Shown here piece by piece: positions 43,018 through 51,486 of a DNA stretch of 64,000 bases. The translations under genes and the position numbers were made by a program. Origin of the DNA: Arthrobacter subterraneus (GTDB lineage Bacteria; Actinomycetota; Actinomycetes; Actinomycetales; Micrococcaceae). How positions within the stretch are numbered: the first letter of the stretch is position 1; the number at the start of each line of letters is the position of its first letter. Under the pieces are notes generated by a model. It was not told the DNA's origin. It was given only the letters and a program-made list of their open reading frames with translations, and did not search any database. Location: assembly GCF_900099735.1 (NCBI RefSeq), contig NZ_FNDT01000013.1, positions 1 to 64,000 of the forward strand, in the 5' to 3' direction.

Positions 43018-43596
43018 TCAGGCCTTCTGCTTCGCGGCGGCCTTCGCTGCACGCTTGGTGTCCCGCACCTTCGCGAGGGACTCCGGGTCAACGATGTCCG
43101 CGACGGACCGGTAACTGCCTTCCTCCCCGTAGGACCCGGCGGATTCGCGCCAGCCCGGTCCGCTGAAGCCGTACCGCTTGCCGAGGAGAGCAAGGAAGAT
43201 TTTGGCCTTCTGCTCGCCGAAGCCTGGAAGAGCCTTCAGGCGTCGAAGCACCTCAGGGCCATCAGGGCTGTCCCGTGTCCAGATGGCTGAGGCATCGCCG
43301 TCCCACTCGTCCACCACGGTGCGGCACAGCGCCTGTGTGCGCCCGGCCATGTTCCCGGGATAGCGGTGCACCGCCGGAGGGGTGCGGCACAGCTCCACGA
43401 AGCTGTCGGCGTCGTGGTCTGCGATGGCGCCAGCGTCAAGGCTGCCCAGGCGCTCCCTGATTTTGGCCGGTCCGGCAAAAGCCGTTTCCATGGCAACCTG
43501 CTGGTCAAGCAGCATGCCTATCAGGAGAGCGAGGGGGTTCGTGGACAGCAGCTGATCGGCCTCGCTGTCGCCGGTGATGTTTACGTTGGGCGCCAT
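43018..43596 (-). CDS. HhH-GPD-type DNA glycosylase-like protein
   Basis: A 192-residue member of the HhH-GPD base-excision family. The start LLIGMLLDQQVAMETAFAGP and the hairpin LKALPGFGEQKAKIFLALLG near 135 are typical. No Fe-S cysteine loop is present, so it is the short actinobacterial type seen next to a Lys/Ala-rich tail (AKAAAKQKA). It probably removes damaged bases. A winged-helix regulator lies immediately upstream. Confidence 0.82.
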   Translation of the reverse strand: MAPNVNITGDSEADQLLSTNPLALLIGMLLDQQVAMETAFAGPAKIRERLGSLDAGAIADHDADSFVELCRTPPAVHRYPGNMAGRTQALCRTVVDEWDGDASAIWTRDSPDGPEVLRRLKALPGFGEQKAKIFLALLGKRYGFSGPGWRESAGSYGEEGSYRSVADIVDPESLAKVRDTKRAAKAAAKQKA

Positions 43597-43605
43597 GGGT
43601 CCATG

Positions 43606-43968
43606 CTAGCGACCGGCGGCGGTGTCCGGACCGCCGGCCTCCCGGTCCTCGTCAATGAAGATCTTCAGGAGGGAACCGACGTCGTGGTGTGATTCGGCAG
43701 GGTGCCTGAAGGGCCGGTTCCCCTCCACCACATACCGGTTCCTGCGTCCATCCTTGAAGCGGTGGATATAACCGGCTTGCTCAAGGTCCTTCAGGATATG
43801 GAGCGTGGCCCGCCGCGTGATGCCTACACGCTGCGCAATTTCTTCCACGAGAAGGTTGGGATCCGCGGCCACTGCCAGCAGCACGTGCCCATGATTGGTC
43901 AGAATGGTCCACGAGGGGCGGCCGGCAGCGCCGTCCGCGGCCGATGAGCCTGTTGCATCCACCGACAT
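43606..43968 (-). CDS. Winged-helix regulator
   Basis: A 120-residue protein with an ArsR/MarR-like winged helix: NHGHVLLAVAADPNLLVEEI, then AQRVGITRRATLHILKDLEQ and the wing FKDGRRNRYVVEGNRPFRH. The start ATG 43968 follows AAGGGGG. It ends 10 bases before the HhH-GPD gene, so they may be co-transcribed. No ligand-binding domain is evident; the C-terminal helix may mediate dimerisation. Effector unknown. Confidence 0.75.
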   Translation of the reverse strand: MSVDATGSSAADGAAGRPSWTILTNHGHVLLAVAADPNLLVEEIAQRVGITRRATLHILKDLEQAGYIHRFKDGRRNRYVVEGNRPFRHPAESHHDVGSLLKIFIDEDREAGGPDTAAGR

Positions 43969-44070
43969 GGCGCCCCCTTGCTTTCTGTCGTCTCCCACCT
44001 GTGTGGTGGCCCCGCTTCCTACGCTACTCCTGCCGCACAGGGCGCCGGATTCGGCGGAATATGCCGCGGC

Positions 44071-44502
44071 CTATGCGCCGCTGATGCCGAAGAGACCGAT
44101 GACGAGTGCCATGACAACAAAGGTGACAAGCTCGTGGGCGCTGTTGAGTACGGTGAGCCCGGCAGGCCGGCCCTCAAATGCGTCATGGGTGACAAACCGG
44201 GAGGCCGTGAACCCCGCCCACAGGATGACGGCCGTGACGAGGGTGTTGACCAGGAAGTTGCCGCCGTAGAATTCCTGGGCGATCGCGGCGCTTCCCGCCA
44301 GCACCCAGGCGCTGATGAAGCTGACCACCAGGGTGATGAGGATCGGCTTGAGCGCGTCCTTCGCCTCGCCGCTGGGGTTCACCTTCGCGGTGCGCATCCA
44401 GTAGTTCCCGAATACCCGGGGCGTGTACCAGACGGTGCCGACCAGCATGGTGGAGAGTGTGGCGATGATGACGGCAAGCACATTGATTTCAGGTACAGCC
44501 AT
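44071..44502 (-). CDS. DUF1761 membrane protein
   Basis: A 143-residue four-span membrane protein. INVLAVIIATLSTMLVGTVW at the start and GTVWYTPRVFGNYWMR just after are typical of DUF1761, with further spans near 52-75, 85-102 and 118-140. Function of the family is unknown. It is 15 bases after the upstream two-TM protein and probably in one operon. Confidence 0.82.
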   Translation of the reverse strand: MAVPEINVLAVIIATLSTMLVGTVWYTPRVFGNYWMRTAKVNPSGEAKDALKPILITLVVSFISAWVLAGSAAIAQEFYGGNFLVNTLVTAVILWAGFTASRFVTHDAFEGRPAGLTVLNSAHELVTFVVMALVIGLFGISGA

Positions 44503-44517
44503 GGCGCTCTCCTTCTC

Positions 44518-44853
44518 TTAGCGGGGGTCTTCGCTGGGAGTCCCCTGGCCGGTGCCGCGGGGGTTGCCGTGCTCATCCAGGTTTGCCGCGCCGCGCTTCA
44601 TCTTCGCCGACGAGCGGTTGACGCCGGTTCCCTTCCCGAGGTGTTCGGCGTTGGGTTTCTCGGTCATCAGCAGCAGAGCGCTGATCACCAGCGAGGCAAT
44701 GAAAGCGATGCCTGCAGCGGTGAGTCCGAGGTCGATCCGGAGCTCACGGGTGCCGCCCCCCGTGGCGAAAACCATGGTTGCGGCACCGGCAATCGCCGCA
44801 AGAACGGCAGAGAAGATGAGGGGACCCTTCACGCCCTTGACCTGACTGGACAC
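44518..44853 (-). CDS. Two-TM membrane protein of unknown function
   Basis: A 111-residue protein with two membrane segments (residues ~11-30, PLIFSAVLAAIAGAATMVFA, and ~42-63, LTAAGIAFIASLVISALLLM) and a basic, Gly/Asn-rich cytoplasmic tail (KMKRGAANLDEHGNPRGTGQ). I do not recognise a named family. It is followed by the DUF1761 gene. ATG 44853 has GAGAAGGAA upstream. Confidence 0.7.
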   Translation of the reverse strand: MSSQVKGVKGPLIFSAVLAAIAGAATMVFATGGGTRELRIDLGLTAAGIAFIASLVISALLLMTEKPNAEHLGKGTGVNRSSAKMKRGAANLDEHGNPRGTGQGTPSEDPR

Positions 44854-44892
44854 GGTTCCTTCTCCTCAATTTTTTCTACGGATAGTAGAAAC

Positions 44893-45483
44893 CTAGTTTA
44901 CGGGTTTGGTACGGGCGGCCGGACCGTGCGTGGCGACCGCATCATGGCGGTAACTGAGCGCCGCGAGCGCAAGTACGACGGCGGTGATCACCGCGCCGCC
45001 CCCGGCCACACCCAGCAGGGCGTGCGCTCCAAGATCCTGGAAGAGCGGCAACAGGACACCGGTCAACGCGGCTACGCTCCCGGTCAGGAGGAAGTCCCGC
45101 GCTGCGACATGCGCGCCGCGGTTGCGGGCCCAGACAAGCAGGTACACCACGCCCATCAGGACCAGCGCCAGCGCACCGGTCTGCGCGAACACACCGTCGG
45201 TATGGATCCACAGGTTCAGCAGCCCGACGATCGCCAGGAATACAGGCGCTGTGCGTGTCAGCCAGGCGGGCACTGCGTCCTGGCTGCGCAGGCTCTGCTC
45301 CGTGAGATGCACCGCTGCAGCGAGTCCCAGAAAGTACAACCCGCCGGCGACAGACATCACATGGACCGAAGGCTCCGGCCAGAAGACGGTCAGCAACCCA
45401 AAACAGCCGGCCACGGCGGCATGCAGGAAAAACGCGCGCCAGAGCCCGGGCAACGCAGGCGTTCCTGCCGCTTCGGCGCCCAT
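44893..45483 (-). CDS. Six-TM membrane protein of unknown function
   Basis: A 196-residue protein with about six membrane helices (FFLHAAVAGCFGLLTVFW near residue 16; later helices include TGALALVLMGVVYLLVW near 100 and GGGAVITAVVLALAALSYR near 160). ATG 45483 was chosen over an upstream codon that overlaps the MATE gene. It follows the MATE transporter by 37 bases, perhaps in one operon. No function recognised. Confidence 0.7.
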   Translation of the reverse strand: MGAEAAGTPALPGLWRAFFLHAAVAGCFGLLTVFWPEPSVHVMSVAGGLYFLGLAAAVHLTEQSLRSQDAVPAWLTRTAPVFLAIVGLLNLWIHTDGVFAQTGALALVLMGVVYLLVWARNRGAHVAARDFLLTGSVAALTGVLLPLFQDLGAHALLGVAGGGAVITAVVLALAALSYRHDAVATHGPAARTKPVN

Positions 45484-45520
45484 GGTTTGCCTTTCTATTG
45501 GCCTGGTGGACGGTGCAAGT

Positions 45521-46912
45521 TTAGTCCGCTGCCACACCGGTCACCATCCAGCGATCATTCCGGACCCTCCAGCCGAGGGTCAGCCCGCGTGCCGCCATGT
45601 ATCCGCCGCCGAACGCCGCCCACAGCCAGACGATGCCCGCCAGCCCGGTCAGGCCGGCGGTGGACACCAGGACCAGCAGCGGAAGATAGAGAACAAGGTT
45701 GACGACGCCGGCAATCGCCAGATACCGCGCGTCGCCCGCGCCGATGAGAACGCCGTCGAGCACAAACACGTAACCGCAGACCGGCTGCGCGGCGGCGAGC
45801 ACCCAGAGACCGGCGGTGAACGCGGCCTGCACCGCCTGATCCGAGGTGAAGATCCAGTCGAGGAACGGCGCGGCGGCCGCCAACAGGACGCCGGTGAGCA
45901 CTCCGAAGGCTACGCCCCAGCGGATCATGGTGCGGGTCAGCGCATGCGCGAGCGCCCGGTTTCCCGCCCCGAGCTCCTTGCCGATGAGGGCCTGCGCGGC
46001 GATGGCCAGCGCGTCCAGCGCAAAGGCGAGGAAGGTGAAGACGGTCATCACCAGCTGGTGGGCTGCGAGGGACACCGCCCCCTGCGAGGTCGCGACCAGT
46101 ACCGTCGCGAGGATCGCGAAGCGGAGGCTGGCGGTCCGCAGCATCAGCCAGGAGCCTACGCGCGCTGTTGCGCGGATTCCCCGCCAGGTGGGGCGGAGGG
46201 CCACCGCGTTGCTGCGTGAGGAACGGTAGATGATGGCCAGGTAGACAGCAGCCATTCCCCACTGCGCAATGCTGGTTCCCAGCGCGGACCCGGCCACCGA
46301 AAGGCCGGCGCCGTACACGAGCAGATAGTTGAGGACAATGTTGGCTCCGAAGCCGGCCGCCGCCACCACCAAGGGTGTGCGGGTGTCCTGCAGCCCCCGC
46401 AGCACGCCGGTTGCCGCGAGGACAACGAGCATGGCCGTGAGCCCCGGCATGGAGAACCGGAGGTAGTCAACGGCGAACTGATGTACCTGACCCTCCGCAC
46501 CCATCCCGGCCGCCAGCGCCGGCGCGAAGATCCAGCCGGCCACCGACAGCACAACCCCGAGCAGCAGAGCCAGCCCCACGCCGTCGCGCCCCGCTGCCAG
46601 CGCATCCTGCAGGCGCCCGGCGCCGAGGAAGCGGGCAACCGCCGGCGTAGTGGAATAGGCAAGGAAAACCATCAGTCCGACGGCGGTCTGAAGCACCGTG
46701 GATGCCAGGCCCAGGCCGGCGAGTTCATTGACGCCGAGATGGCCGACAATTGCCGAATCCGCCAGGAGGAACAGCGGCTCGGCGATCAGCGCGCCGAAGG
46801 CCGGCACGGCAAGCCGGAGAATGGAGCGCCCGAGCTGCCGCCGGTCAGGAACGGTGGTGGTCACGGGACCCAGCTTAGACGCCGCCGCTGACGATCCGGA
46901 GGCGCTGTCCAT
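45521..46912 (-). CDS. MATE-family efflux transporter (DinF type)
   Basis: A 463-residue transporter with twelve predicted spans in two halves, each starting with the MATE pattern (ILRLAVPAFGALIAEPLFLL then DSAIVGHLGVNELAGLGLAS). It exports cationic compounds using H+ or Na+. The DinF-like subfamily is suggested by the internal order and the TTPAVARFLGAG segment. ATG 46912 is used here; GTG 46864 is a possible shorter start. It may share an operon with the membrane protein downstream. Confidence 0.88.
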   Translation of the reverse strand: MDSASGSSAAASKLGPVTTTVPDRRQLGRSILRLAVPAFGALIAEPLFLLADSAIVGHLGVNELAGLGLASTVLQTAVGLMVFLAYSTTPAVARFLGAGRLQDALAAGRDGVGLALLLGVVLSVAGWIFAPALAAGMGAEGQVHQFAVDYLRFSMPGLTAMLVVLAATGVLRGLQDTRTPLVVAAAGFGANIVLNYLLVYGAGLSVAGSALGTSIAQWGMAAVYLAIIYRSSRSNAVALRPTWRGIRATARVGSWLMLRTASLRFAILATVLVATSQGAVSLAAHQLVMTVFTFLAFALDALAIAAQALIGKELGAGNRALAHALTRTMIRWGVAFGVLTGVLLAAAAPFLDWIFTSDQAVQAAFTAGLWVLAAAQPVCGYVFVLDGVLIGAGDARYLAIAGVVNLVLYLPLLVLVSTAGLTGLAGIVWLWAAFGGGYMAARGLTLGWRVRNDRWMVTGVAAD

Positions 46913-46962
46913 CCCAACGAATTGCTAGGCTTGATACTCGCTTTCGCTACAGAGGGACGTCC

Positions 46963-47208
46963 ATGAAAACTGAGGTAAAGCATTTCATCGCCGGCGGTAT
47001 CCTGATGTTCCTCAGCACCCTCTTCATCCCGCAGGGGATCTCCGATTTCGCGGGTGCAGCAGCACGCGGTGCGGCCGTCCCTCCTGGCTCCGGTGTACTG
47101 CTCGCCATCGGTGCTGTGCTGATTTTGGCAGCCATCGCTCTCTTCGCGCGGGGCCAGGTGTTGCGCCACCGTGCCCGGGTTCGCGGTGCAGGGCAACGCG
47201 AGGACTGA
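46963..47208 (+). CDS. Small two-TM membrane protein
   Basis: An 81-residue protein with two spans (FIAGGILMFLSTLFIPQGI, residues ~8-26, and GVLLAIGAVLILAAIALFAR, ~44-63) and a basic tail (RHRARVRGAGQRED). ATG 46963 follows AGAGGGACG. It ends four bases before the convergent TetR gene. Function unknown; it reads alone, opposite the MATE gene. Confidence 0.72.
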   Translation: MKTEVKHFIAGGILMFLSTLFIPQGISDFAGAAARGAAVPPGSGVLLAIGAVLILAAIALFARGQVLRHRARVRGAGQRED

Positions 47209-47212
47209 AAAG

Positions 47213-47842
47213 TCACAGTCCCTTCTCGACCATCTCCAGCAGCCGCCCGGCCGCAAAGGCCCGCTGCTGACTGTCCAGGCTCCGCAGCGGTCCGTCGATC
47301 TCCAGCATCGCCAGCCCATGCACCGACGACCACGCGAGAAACTCCGCTCCCGGACGCCGCTCCGCGGGAAGGACACCGGACTCAACCAGCCCGTCCAATG
47401 CCGCAGACAACAGCTGGAACGGAGTCAGGCCGCTCTGGCCTGCGGATTCGGCGGTGGCCGCATCACGAAGATCCGTATGTCCCACGAACGCGGTGCGGAA
47501 CAGGCCTGGCTGGGTCTGCGCGAAGCGCAGGTAACCGGCGCCGACCGCGCGCAGGCGCGCCCTGGCAACCGAGCCGGCGTCGTCATGGGGAGGAATGGCT
47601 GCCTGCTCTGCCTCGATTGAACGGGCCAGCTCGGCCTGCGCCGCCAGCGACACCGCGTGCAGCAGCGCCTTCTTGTCCTCGAAGTGCCGGTAGGCGGCGT
47701 TCGGTGTCACGCCGGCCCGGCGGGTGACTTCGCGAAGCACGACGGCGGAGGGACCGCCTTCGCGGGCAAGGTCGGTTCCAGCGGACACGAGGGCCCGCCG
47801 GAGGTCGCCGTGGCGGTAGGTGCTGCGCTTGCGGTGCGCCAC
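47213..47842 (-). CDS. TetR-family regulator
   Basis: A 209-residue regulator with N-terminal HTH: AVVLREVTRRAGVTPNAAYR then HFEDKKALLHAVSLAAQ. The C-terminal domain (ARARLRAVGAGYLRFAQTQP, then LFRTAFVGH) resembles the TetR_C_33 type. A 17-bp operator TGTGAACACTGTAAACA lies at 47869-47885, 27 bases upstream of the start, and the same dyad recurs at 48883-48899 between the HD and beta-propeller genes. It therefore probably represses itself and at least one of those genes. Confidence 0.88.
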   Translation of the reverse strand: MAHRKRSTYRHGDLRRALVSAGTDLAREGGPSAVVLREVTRRAGVTPNAAYRHFEDKKALLHAVSLAAQAELARSIEAEQAAIPPHDDAGSVARARLRAVGAGYLRFAQTQPGLFRTAFVGHTDLRDAATAESAGQSGLTPFQLLSAALDGLVESGVLPAERRPGAEFLAWSSVHGLAMLEIDGPLRSLDSQQRAFAAGRLLEMVEKGL

Positions 47843-47868
47843 CAGAGCCTCCTTACCGACCAGACTTA

Positions 47869-47885
47869 TGTGAACACTGTAAACA
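47869..47885. promoter_or_regulatory. TetR operator, copy 1
   Basis: TGT-GA-ACA-C-TGT-AA-ACA fits the dyad TGTnnACAnTGTnnACA. It lies 27-43 bases upstream of the TetR start codon. It shares 13 consecutive bases (ACACTGTAAACAA and its complement) with copy 2 about 1 kb away. Confidence 0.68.
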
Positions 47886-47920
47886 AGTGTGCCACCGGTG
47901 CCTCTGTGGCCCTACGGAAT

Positions 47921-48799
47921 TCAGCGCAGCGAGGCCAGCTCACCTTCAAGGTTCTGTTGAGCGGTGGCCGCCCACAGACTCCTGCCCTCGGCTGTGCGGT
48001 AGAGCGGGTCCAGGTTCAGCAAGCGCTCGACGACGGCGGACCTGCCCCGGGCGAAGTCGGCGTCCGATACGTGGGCGTACTCCTCCCGCACAGCCGCAAC
48101 GTACCGCCGGTACGCACCGGGCGGGCGGCCCAGTACGGCCAGGTCCGCGTCGCACAGCAACTCCCCCGCCCGGTCACCCCGGCCGGGGGTATGCGATGCG
48201 GTCAGCAGCACCAGGCGCCGGACTTCAGCTGGGTGGTCAAGAAAGGGCGTGAGCGCGGATTCGGCGAGTGCAGCCGAGGCTTCCTCGTCCTCGCCGGCCC
48301 GGCCGGCATAGACCGCATCGTGGAACCAGGCGGCGAGGCTGACGTACTGGCAGGTTCCGGCGTCGTCATTTTCAGTGAACAGGAGGTCCAGCGCCTCCAG
48401 CACCTCCAGCAGGTGTTCTGCGGTGTGATAGCGGCGGTGCGGCTCGGACCACCGGTCGAGCAGGTCGCGGCCGAGCCCGGGGGCGTGGGGGAGAGTATTT
48501 TTCCAGCGCTGCAGCAGGGACTTCCGGATTCGCTCCGGCCTCCGCTTCGCGGGTACCCGCAGCCCGCTGGCGATGAGCAGGCGGACGAGCGTGCCGCAGT
48601 CGACCTCCCGGGCTCCTAGCCGGACCAGCTCGTGGTACCGCCGCGCGGGAACGTCGTAGTGGTCAACGTCGAACGCGCGTTCGGTGATGCCGGCCCCGGC
48701 CGCGAAGGCATGGAGCTCGGTCAGGGAGGTGTCCGAAATCAGGTGGGAGAAGACCGTGCCATGCGCGGGCCAGAGCGGCGGGTCGATGTACACGGCCAT
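47921..48799 (-). CDS. DUF4031-HD domain fusion protein
   Basis: A 292-residue protein of two parts. Residues ~1-85 are a DUF4031 domain (MAVYIDPPLWPAHGTVFSHL, then ERAFDVDHYDVPARRYHEL). Residues ~95-290 are a predicted metal-dependent HD phosphohydrolase: RRYHTAEHLLEVLEAL, AAWFHDAVYAGRAGEDEEAS, LLTASHT and CDADLAVLG. The two domains are usually separate or adjacent genes. ATG 48799 was chosen over the longer frame, which crosses the TetR operator. Substrate unknown. Confidence 0.8.
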   Translation of the reverse strand: MAVYIDPPLWPAHGTVFSHLISDTSLTELHAFAAGAGITERAFDVDHYDVPARRYHELVRLGAREVDCGTLVRLLIASGLRVPAKRRPERIRKSLLQRWKNTLPHAPGLGRDLLDRWSEPHRRYHTAEHLLEVLEALDLLFTENDDAGTCQYVSLAAWFHDAVYAGRAGEDEEASAALAESALTPFLDHPAEVRRLVLLTASHTPGRGDRAGELLCDADLAVLGRPPGAYRRYVAAVREEYAHVSDADFARGRSAVVERLLNLDPLYRTAEGRSLWAATAQQNLEGELASLR

Positions 48800-48882
48800 G
48801 AAAGCAAGCGTACTGGCCCGGCGTTTCCCGCCTGGAAAGGCCTTCCACAAAACCCCTGTACAGCCTCCGGCCGCTGTGCCAT

Positions 48883-48899
48883 TGTTTACAGTGTCTACA
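48883..48899. promoter_or_regulatory. TetR operator, copy 2
   Basis: TGT-TT-ACA-G-TGT-CT-ACA has the same TGTnnACAnTGTnnACA dyad as the copy beside the TetR gene. It lies in the divergent gap between the DUF4031-HD gene (start 48799) and the beta-propeller gene (start 48967), so it could control either or both. Confidence 0.68.
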
Positions 48900-48966
48900 T
48901 GCGGTGCGCCTGATGTTGGTGTGTCCAGGGCGGCCCGCGTATTCCGCTTCGAAGAATCGAGCACCC

Positions 48967-50076
48967 ATGGAAACCACCCTCCTCGCCATTGGAACCAAGA
49001 AGGGCCTGTGGCTCGCAACCAGCACGGACCGGCACAACTGGTCACTGTCGCAGCCCCACCACCTCATGACGGAGATCCCGAGCGTGGGGATCGATACCCG
49101 CGGCGGGCGGACCCGCATCCTCGTGGGCATGATGGATTGGCACTGGGGCCCCACCGTCGTCTACTCCGACGATCTGGGCGCCACCTGGTCCGAACCCGAG
49201 CAGGGCGCCATCAAGTTCGCGGAATCCGACGAGACCGCACTGGGCAGGATCTGGCAGCTGCAGCCGGATTCCGAGGAACGCCCGGGAGTGGTGTGGGCGG
49301 GCTGTGAGCCGATCTCGGTCTGGAAATCGACCGACGGCGGCGAGCACTTCGAACTCAACCGCGGCCTGTGGGATCACCCGCACCGCTCCGAGTGGGGCGC
49401 AGGCTTCGGCGGGGCAGCTGCGCACAGCGTGCTTCCCAGCCCTGCCGATGACACCGTCCACGTTGCCATGAGCACCGGCGGCGTCTACCGCTCCACGGAT
49501 GGCGGGCAATCCTGGGAGCCAAGGAACAAGGGAATCTCCGCCTATTTCATGCCGGACCCGAACCCCGAGTTTGGCCAGTGCGTCCACAAGATCGCCCGCG
49601 ACTCCGTGAACCCCCAGCGCCTCTACGCGCAGAACCACCACGGCGTCTACCGGTCCGATGACGGCGCCGAGACCTGGGAATCAATCGCCGACGGGTTGCC
49701 GGCGGACTTTGGTTTTGTGATGCTCTCGCATCCCCGCCGCAGCGGAACCGCCTGGGTTGTCCCCCTGAAGGCGGACGGCGAGCGGATCCCGCCGGATGCC
49801 CGGCTGGCAGTCCACCGCACCGACGACGCCGGTGCCACCTGGACACGGCTGGACAAGGGACTGCCGCCCACCGAATACAACGCCGTACTGCGCGATGCCG
49901 CCGGTGTGGACACCGCTGATCCGGTGGGCGTCTATTTCGGGACCCGGGGTGGTTCCGTCTATGCCAGCGCCGACGAGGGTGAAAACTTCACTGAAGTGGC
50001 ATCGCACCTTCCGGACGTGCTCTGCGTGCGTGCCGCCGTCGTCGTCGGTACTGCAGCGCCCGTTGCCTCGCCATGA
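48967..50076 (+). CDS. BNR/sialidase-like beta-propeller protein
   Basis: A 369-residue predicted beta-propeller. Asp-box repeats recur: YSDDLGATWSEPEQG, WKSTDGGEHFELNRG, YRSTDGGQSWEPRNKG, YRSDDGAETWESIADG, HRTDDAGATWTRLDKG and YASADEGENFTEV. No signal peptide or sialidase catalytic Arg/Glu set is obvious, so it is likely an intracellular WD40/YVTN/BNR-like protein. ATG 48967 is the start. Its stop overlaps the MoaD/ThiS-like gene by four bases. A TetR operator is upstream. Confidence 0.82.
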   Translation: METTLLAIGTKKGLWLATSTDRHNWSLSQPHHLMTEIPSVGIDTRGGRTRILVGMMDWHWGPTVVYSDDLGATWSEPEQGAIKFAESDETALGRIWQLQPDSEERPGVVWAGCEPISVWKSTDGGEHFELNRGLWDHPHRSEWGAGFGGAAAHSVLPSPADDTVHVAMSTGGVYRSTDGGQSWEPRNKGISAYFMPDPNPEFGQCVHKIARDSVNPQRLYAQNHHGVYRSDDGAETWESIADGLPADFGFVMLSHPRRSGTAWVVPLKADGERIPPDARLAVHRTDDAGATWTRLDKGLPPTEYNAVLRDAAGVDTADPVGVYFGTRGGSVYASADEGENFTEVASHLPDVLCVRAAVVVGTAAPVASP

Positions 50077-50360
50077 GTCCCGTCACCGTTCTCATTCCGA
50101 CCCTGCTGCGGCCGCTGGTCGGGGACCGCTCCGCCGTAGAGGTTCCGCTGGAAGCTCCCGCGCCGGTCTCCGCGGTCCTGGATACGGTGGCGGACGGGCG
50201 GCCCATCTTCGCGCGCCGGATCCGGGACGAGACCGGGGCACTGCGACGCTACGTGAATGTCTATGTGGACGGTGAGGACGTGCGCCGGGCGGACGGCCTT
50301 GCCACGCCGGTATCGCCGGGCTCCGAGGTGATGATCATTCAGTCCGTAGCGGGCGGCTGA
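50073..50360 (+). CDS. MoaD/ThiS ubiquitin-like protein
   Basis: A 95-residue beta-grasp protein ending in the required diglycine (IIQSVAGG), preceded by LATPVSPGSEVMIIQ. The Gly-Gly end is activated as a thiocarboxylate or adenylate in sulfur carriers such as MoaD and ThiS. It overlaps the beta-propeller gene by four bases (ATGA), so the two are co-translated. No moaE, thiG or E1-like gene is adjacent, so its carrier or modifier role is open. Its 3' end overlaps the convergent CHAD gene by 22 bases. Confidence 0.85.
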   Translation: MSPVTVLIPTLLRPLVGDRSAVEVPLEAPAPVSAVLDTVADGRPIFARRIRDETGALRRYVNVYVDGEDVRRADGLATPVSPGSEVMIIQSVAGG

Positions 50361-51400
50361 TTTCCCCGCAACCGGTGCGGAAGCTCCTCGATCAGCTGTT
50401 CACACCGTCCAATGCCCTCGTTGACCCGGACGGTTTCCGCGCCGAGCAGGAGCCCGATGGAGTAGCCGTGCGCGGTGCCCGAGAGGTCCTGGGCGGCGCG
50501 GGCCAGCCATGTACGCAGGACGACGGCGTCCATGACCTCCCCGAGCTCCTGTTGGTATCGCTTGGCCTCCGCGGCGGCCCTGCGACGCTTCTTACCCGGG
50601 CGCACACCGGCTGCCTTCAGCGCCGAACGCACATAGCGCACCTGTTTGACGGCCTTGCGCACCTCGTGGGCATGCTCGAGGATCGCTTCTCCCCTGTCCC
50701 GGTTATCGGCGCCGGCGGTCGAGGCGGCCTCGGTTGAGGCGACCCCGGTTGGAGCGTCAACGGTCGGGGCATGCTCTTTTGGAACGTCGGCGGTCGGGGC
50801 GTCGACGGCGACGCGTGCGGCCTTGCGGAGGCTGCGCTTGACCGTTCGATTGGCAAGCCAGCGGGAAGACTTGCCCTCTACCTTTTCGGTGAAGGGCGGC
50901 TGCCGGGCAAAGGCCTGGACATCCGTGACCAGCTTCAGGTGTTCCTTCGTCTTCAGGTGTTGCTTTGCACGGGCGGCCGCGGTGGTCGCCTCGTCATCCG
51001 CCCTGCGTTGCAGCAGTTCCACGGTTTCACCGTCAATGGGCTGCCCGAGCGTTTCGACCCGGGCAGGCAGCAGCTCGGCGGTGATCTCTGCGTCGCGCGC
51101 TGCACCGAGCACCCGCGCCAGGTTCCTGAGCCGAAGGGCCAACTCATCGGCACGGCCGGAATCGAGAAGGGGCGACGCCGCCTTCAGGGCTGCCCGCAGC
51201 GACCGGCAGGTGACCCGCAGCTGGTGCACCGCGTCGGGACGCGTCCGCCGGACTGCCTGGTCCCAGGACACAAACTGTTCTGAAAGGTTCGTGAGAACGG
51301 CGGTGAGCGCAGCGGCGGCGTCCTCACGTTCGTTCTTCCCGCCGTCGTCGTCGGTTTTGCTTGGTGCGTCAGGATGCTGCGGGCTCACGGGAACCATCAT
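50339..51400 (-). CDS. CHAD-domain protein
   Basis: A 353-residue, highly charged helical protein of the CHAD family. RRTRPDAVHQLRVTCRSLRA in the first half and HEVRKAVKQVRYVRSALKAA in the second carry the conserved histidines/arginines that bind polyphosphate. Between the two helical bundles is a Thr/Ala/Pro-rich linker (DAPTADVPKEHAPTVDAPTG), an insert of about 40 residues. ATG 51400 (or 51397) is taken; a longer start exists at 51463. No CYTH partner is adjacent. Confidence 0.82.
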   Translation of the reverse strand: MMVPVSPQHPDAPSKTDDDGGKNEREDAAAALTAVLTNLSEQFVSWDQAVRRTRPDAVHQLRVTCRSLRAALKAASPLLDSGRADELALRLRNLARVLGAARDAEITAELLPARVETLGQPIDGETVELLQRRADDEATTAAARAKQHLKTKEHLKLVTDVQAFARQPPFTEKVEGKSSRWLANRTVKRSLRKAARVAVDAPTADVPKEHAPTVDAPTGVASTEAASTAGADNRDRGEAILEHAHEVRKAVKQVRYVRSALKAAGVRPGKKRRRAAAEAKRYQQELGEVMDAVVLRTWLARAAQDLSGTAHGYSIGLLLGAETVRVNEGIGRCEQLIEELPHRLRGNQPPATD

Positions 51401-51486
51401 TCCTGACCTTGCCCGTGTCCACCACAGGAATTCGCGCCGCACCTCACGGGGCGTTTCCTCCATGCTCGGCGGAGTAGCGTGGCTTC

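Noticed and set aside
43978..45702. 574-codon plus-strand open frame
   Set aside because: It spans three opposite-strand membrane-protein genes and their gaps, has an implausible His/Gly/Arg-rich composition and no good start.
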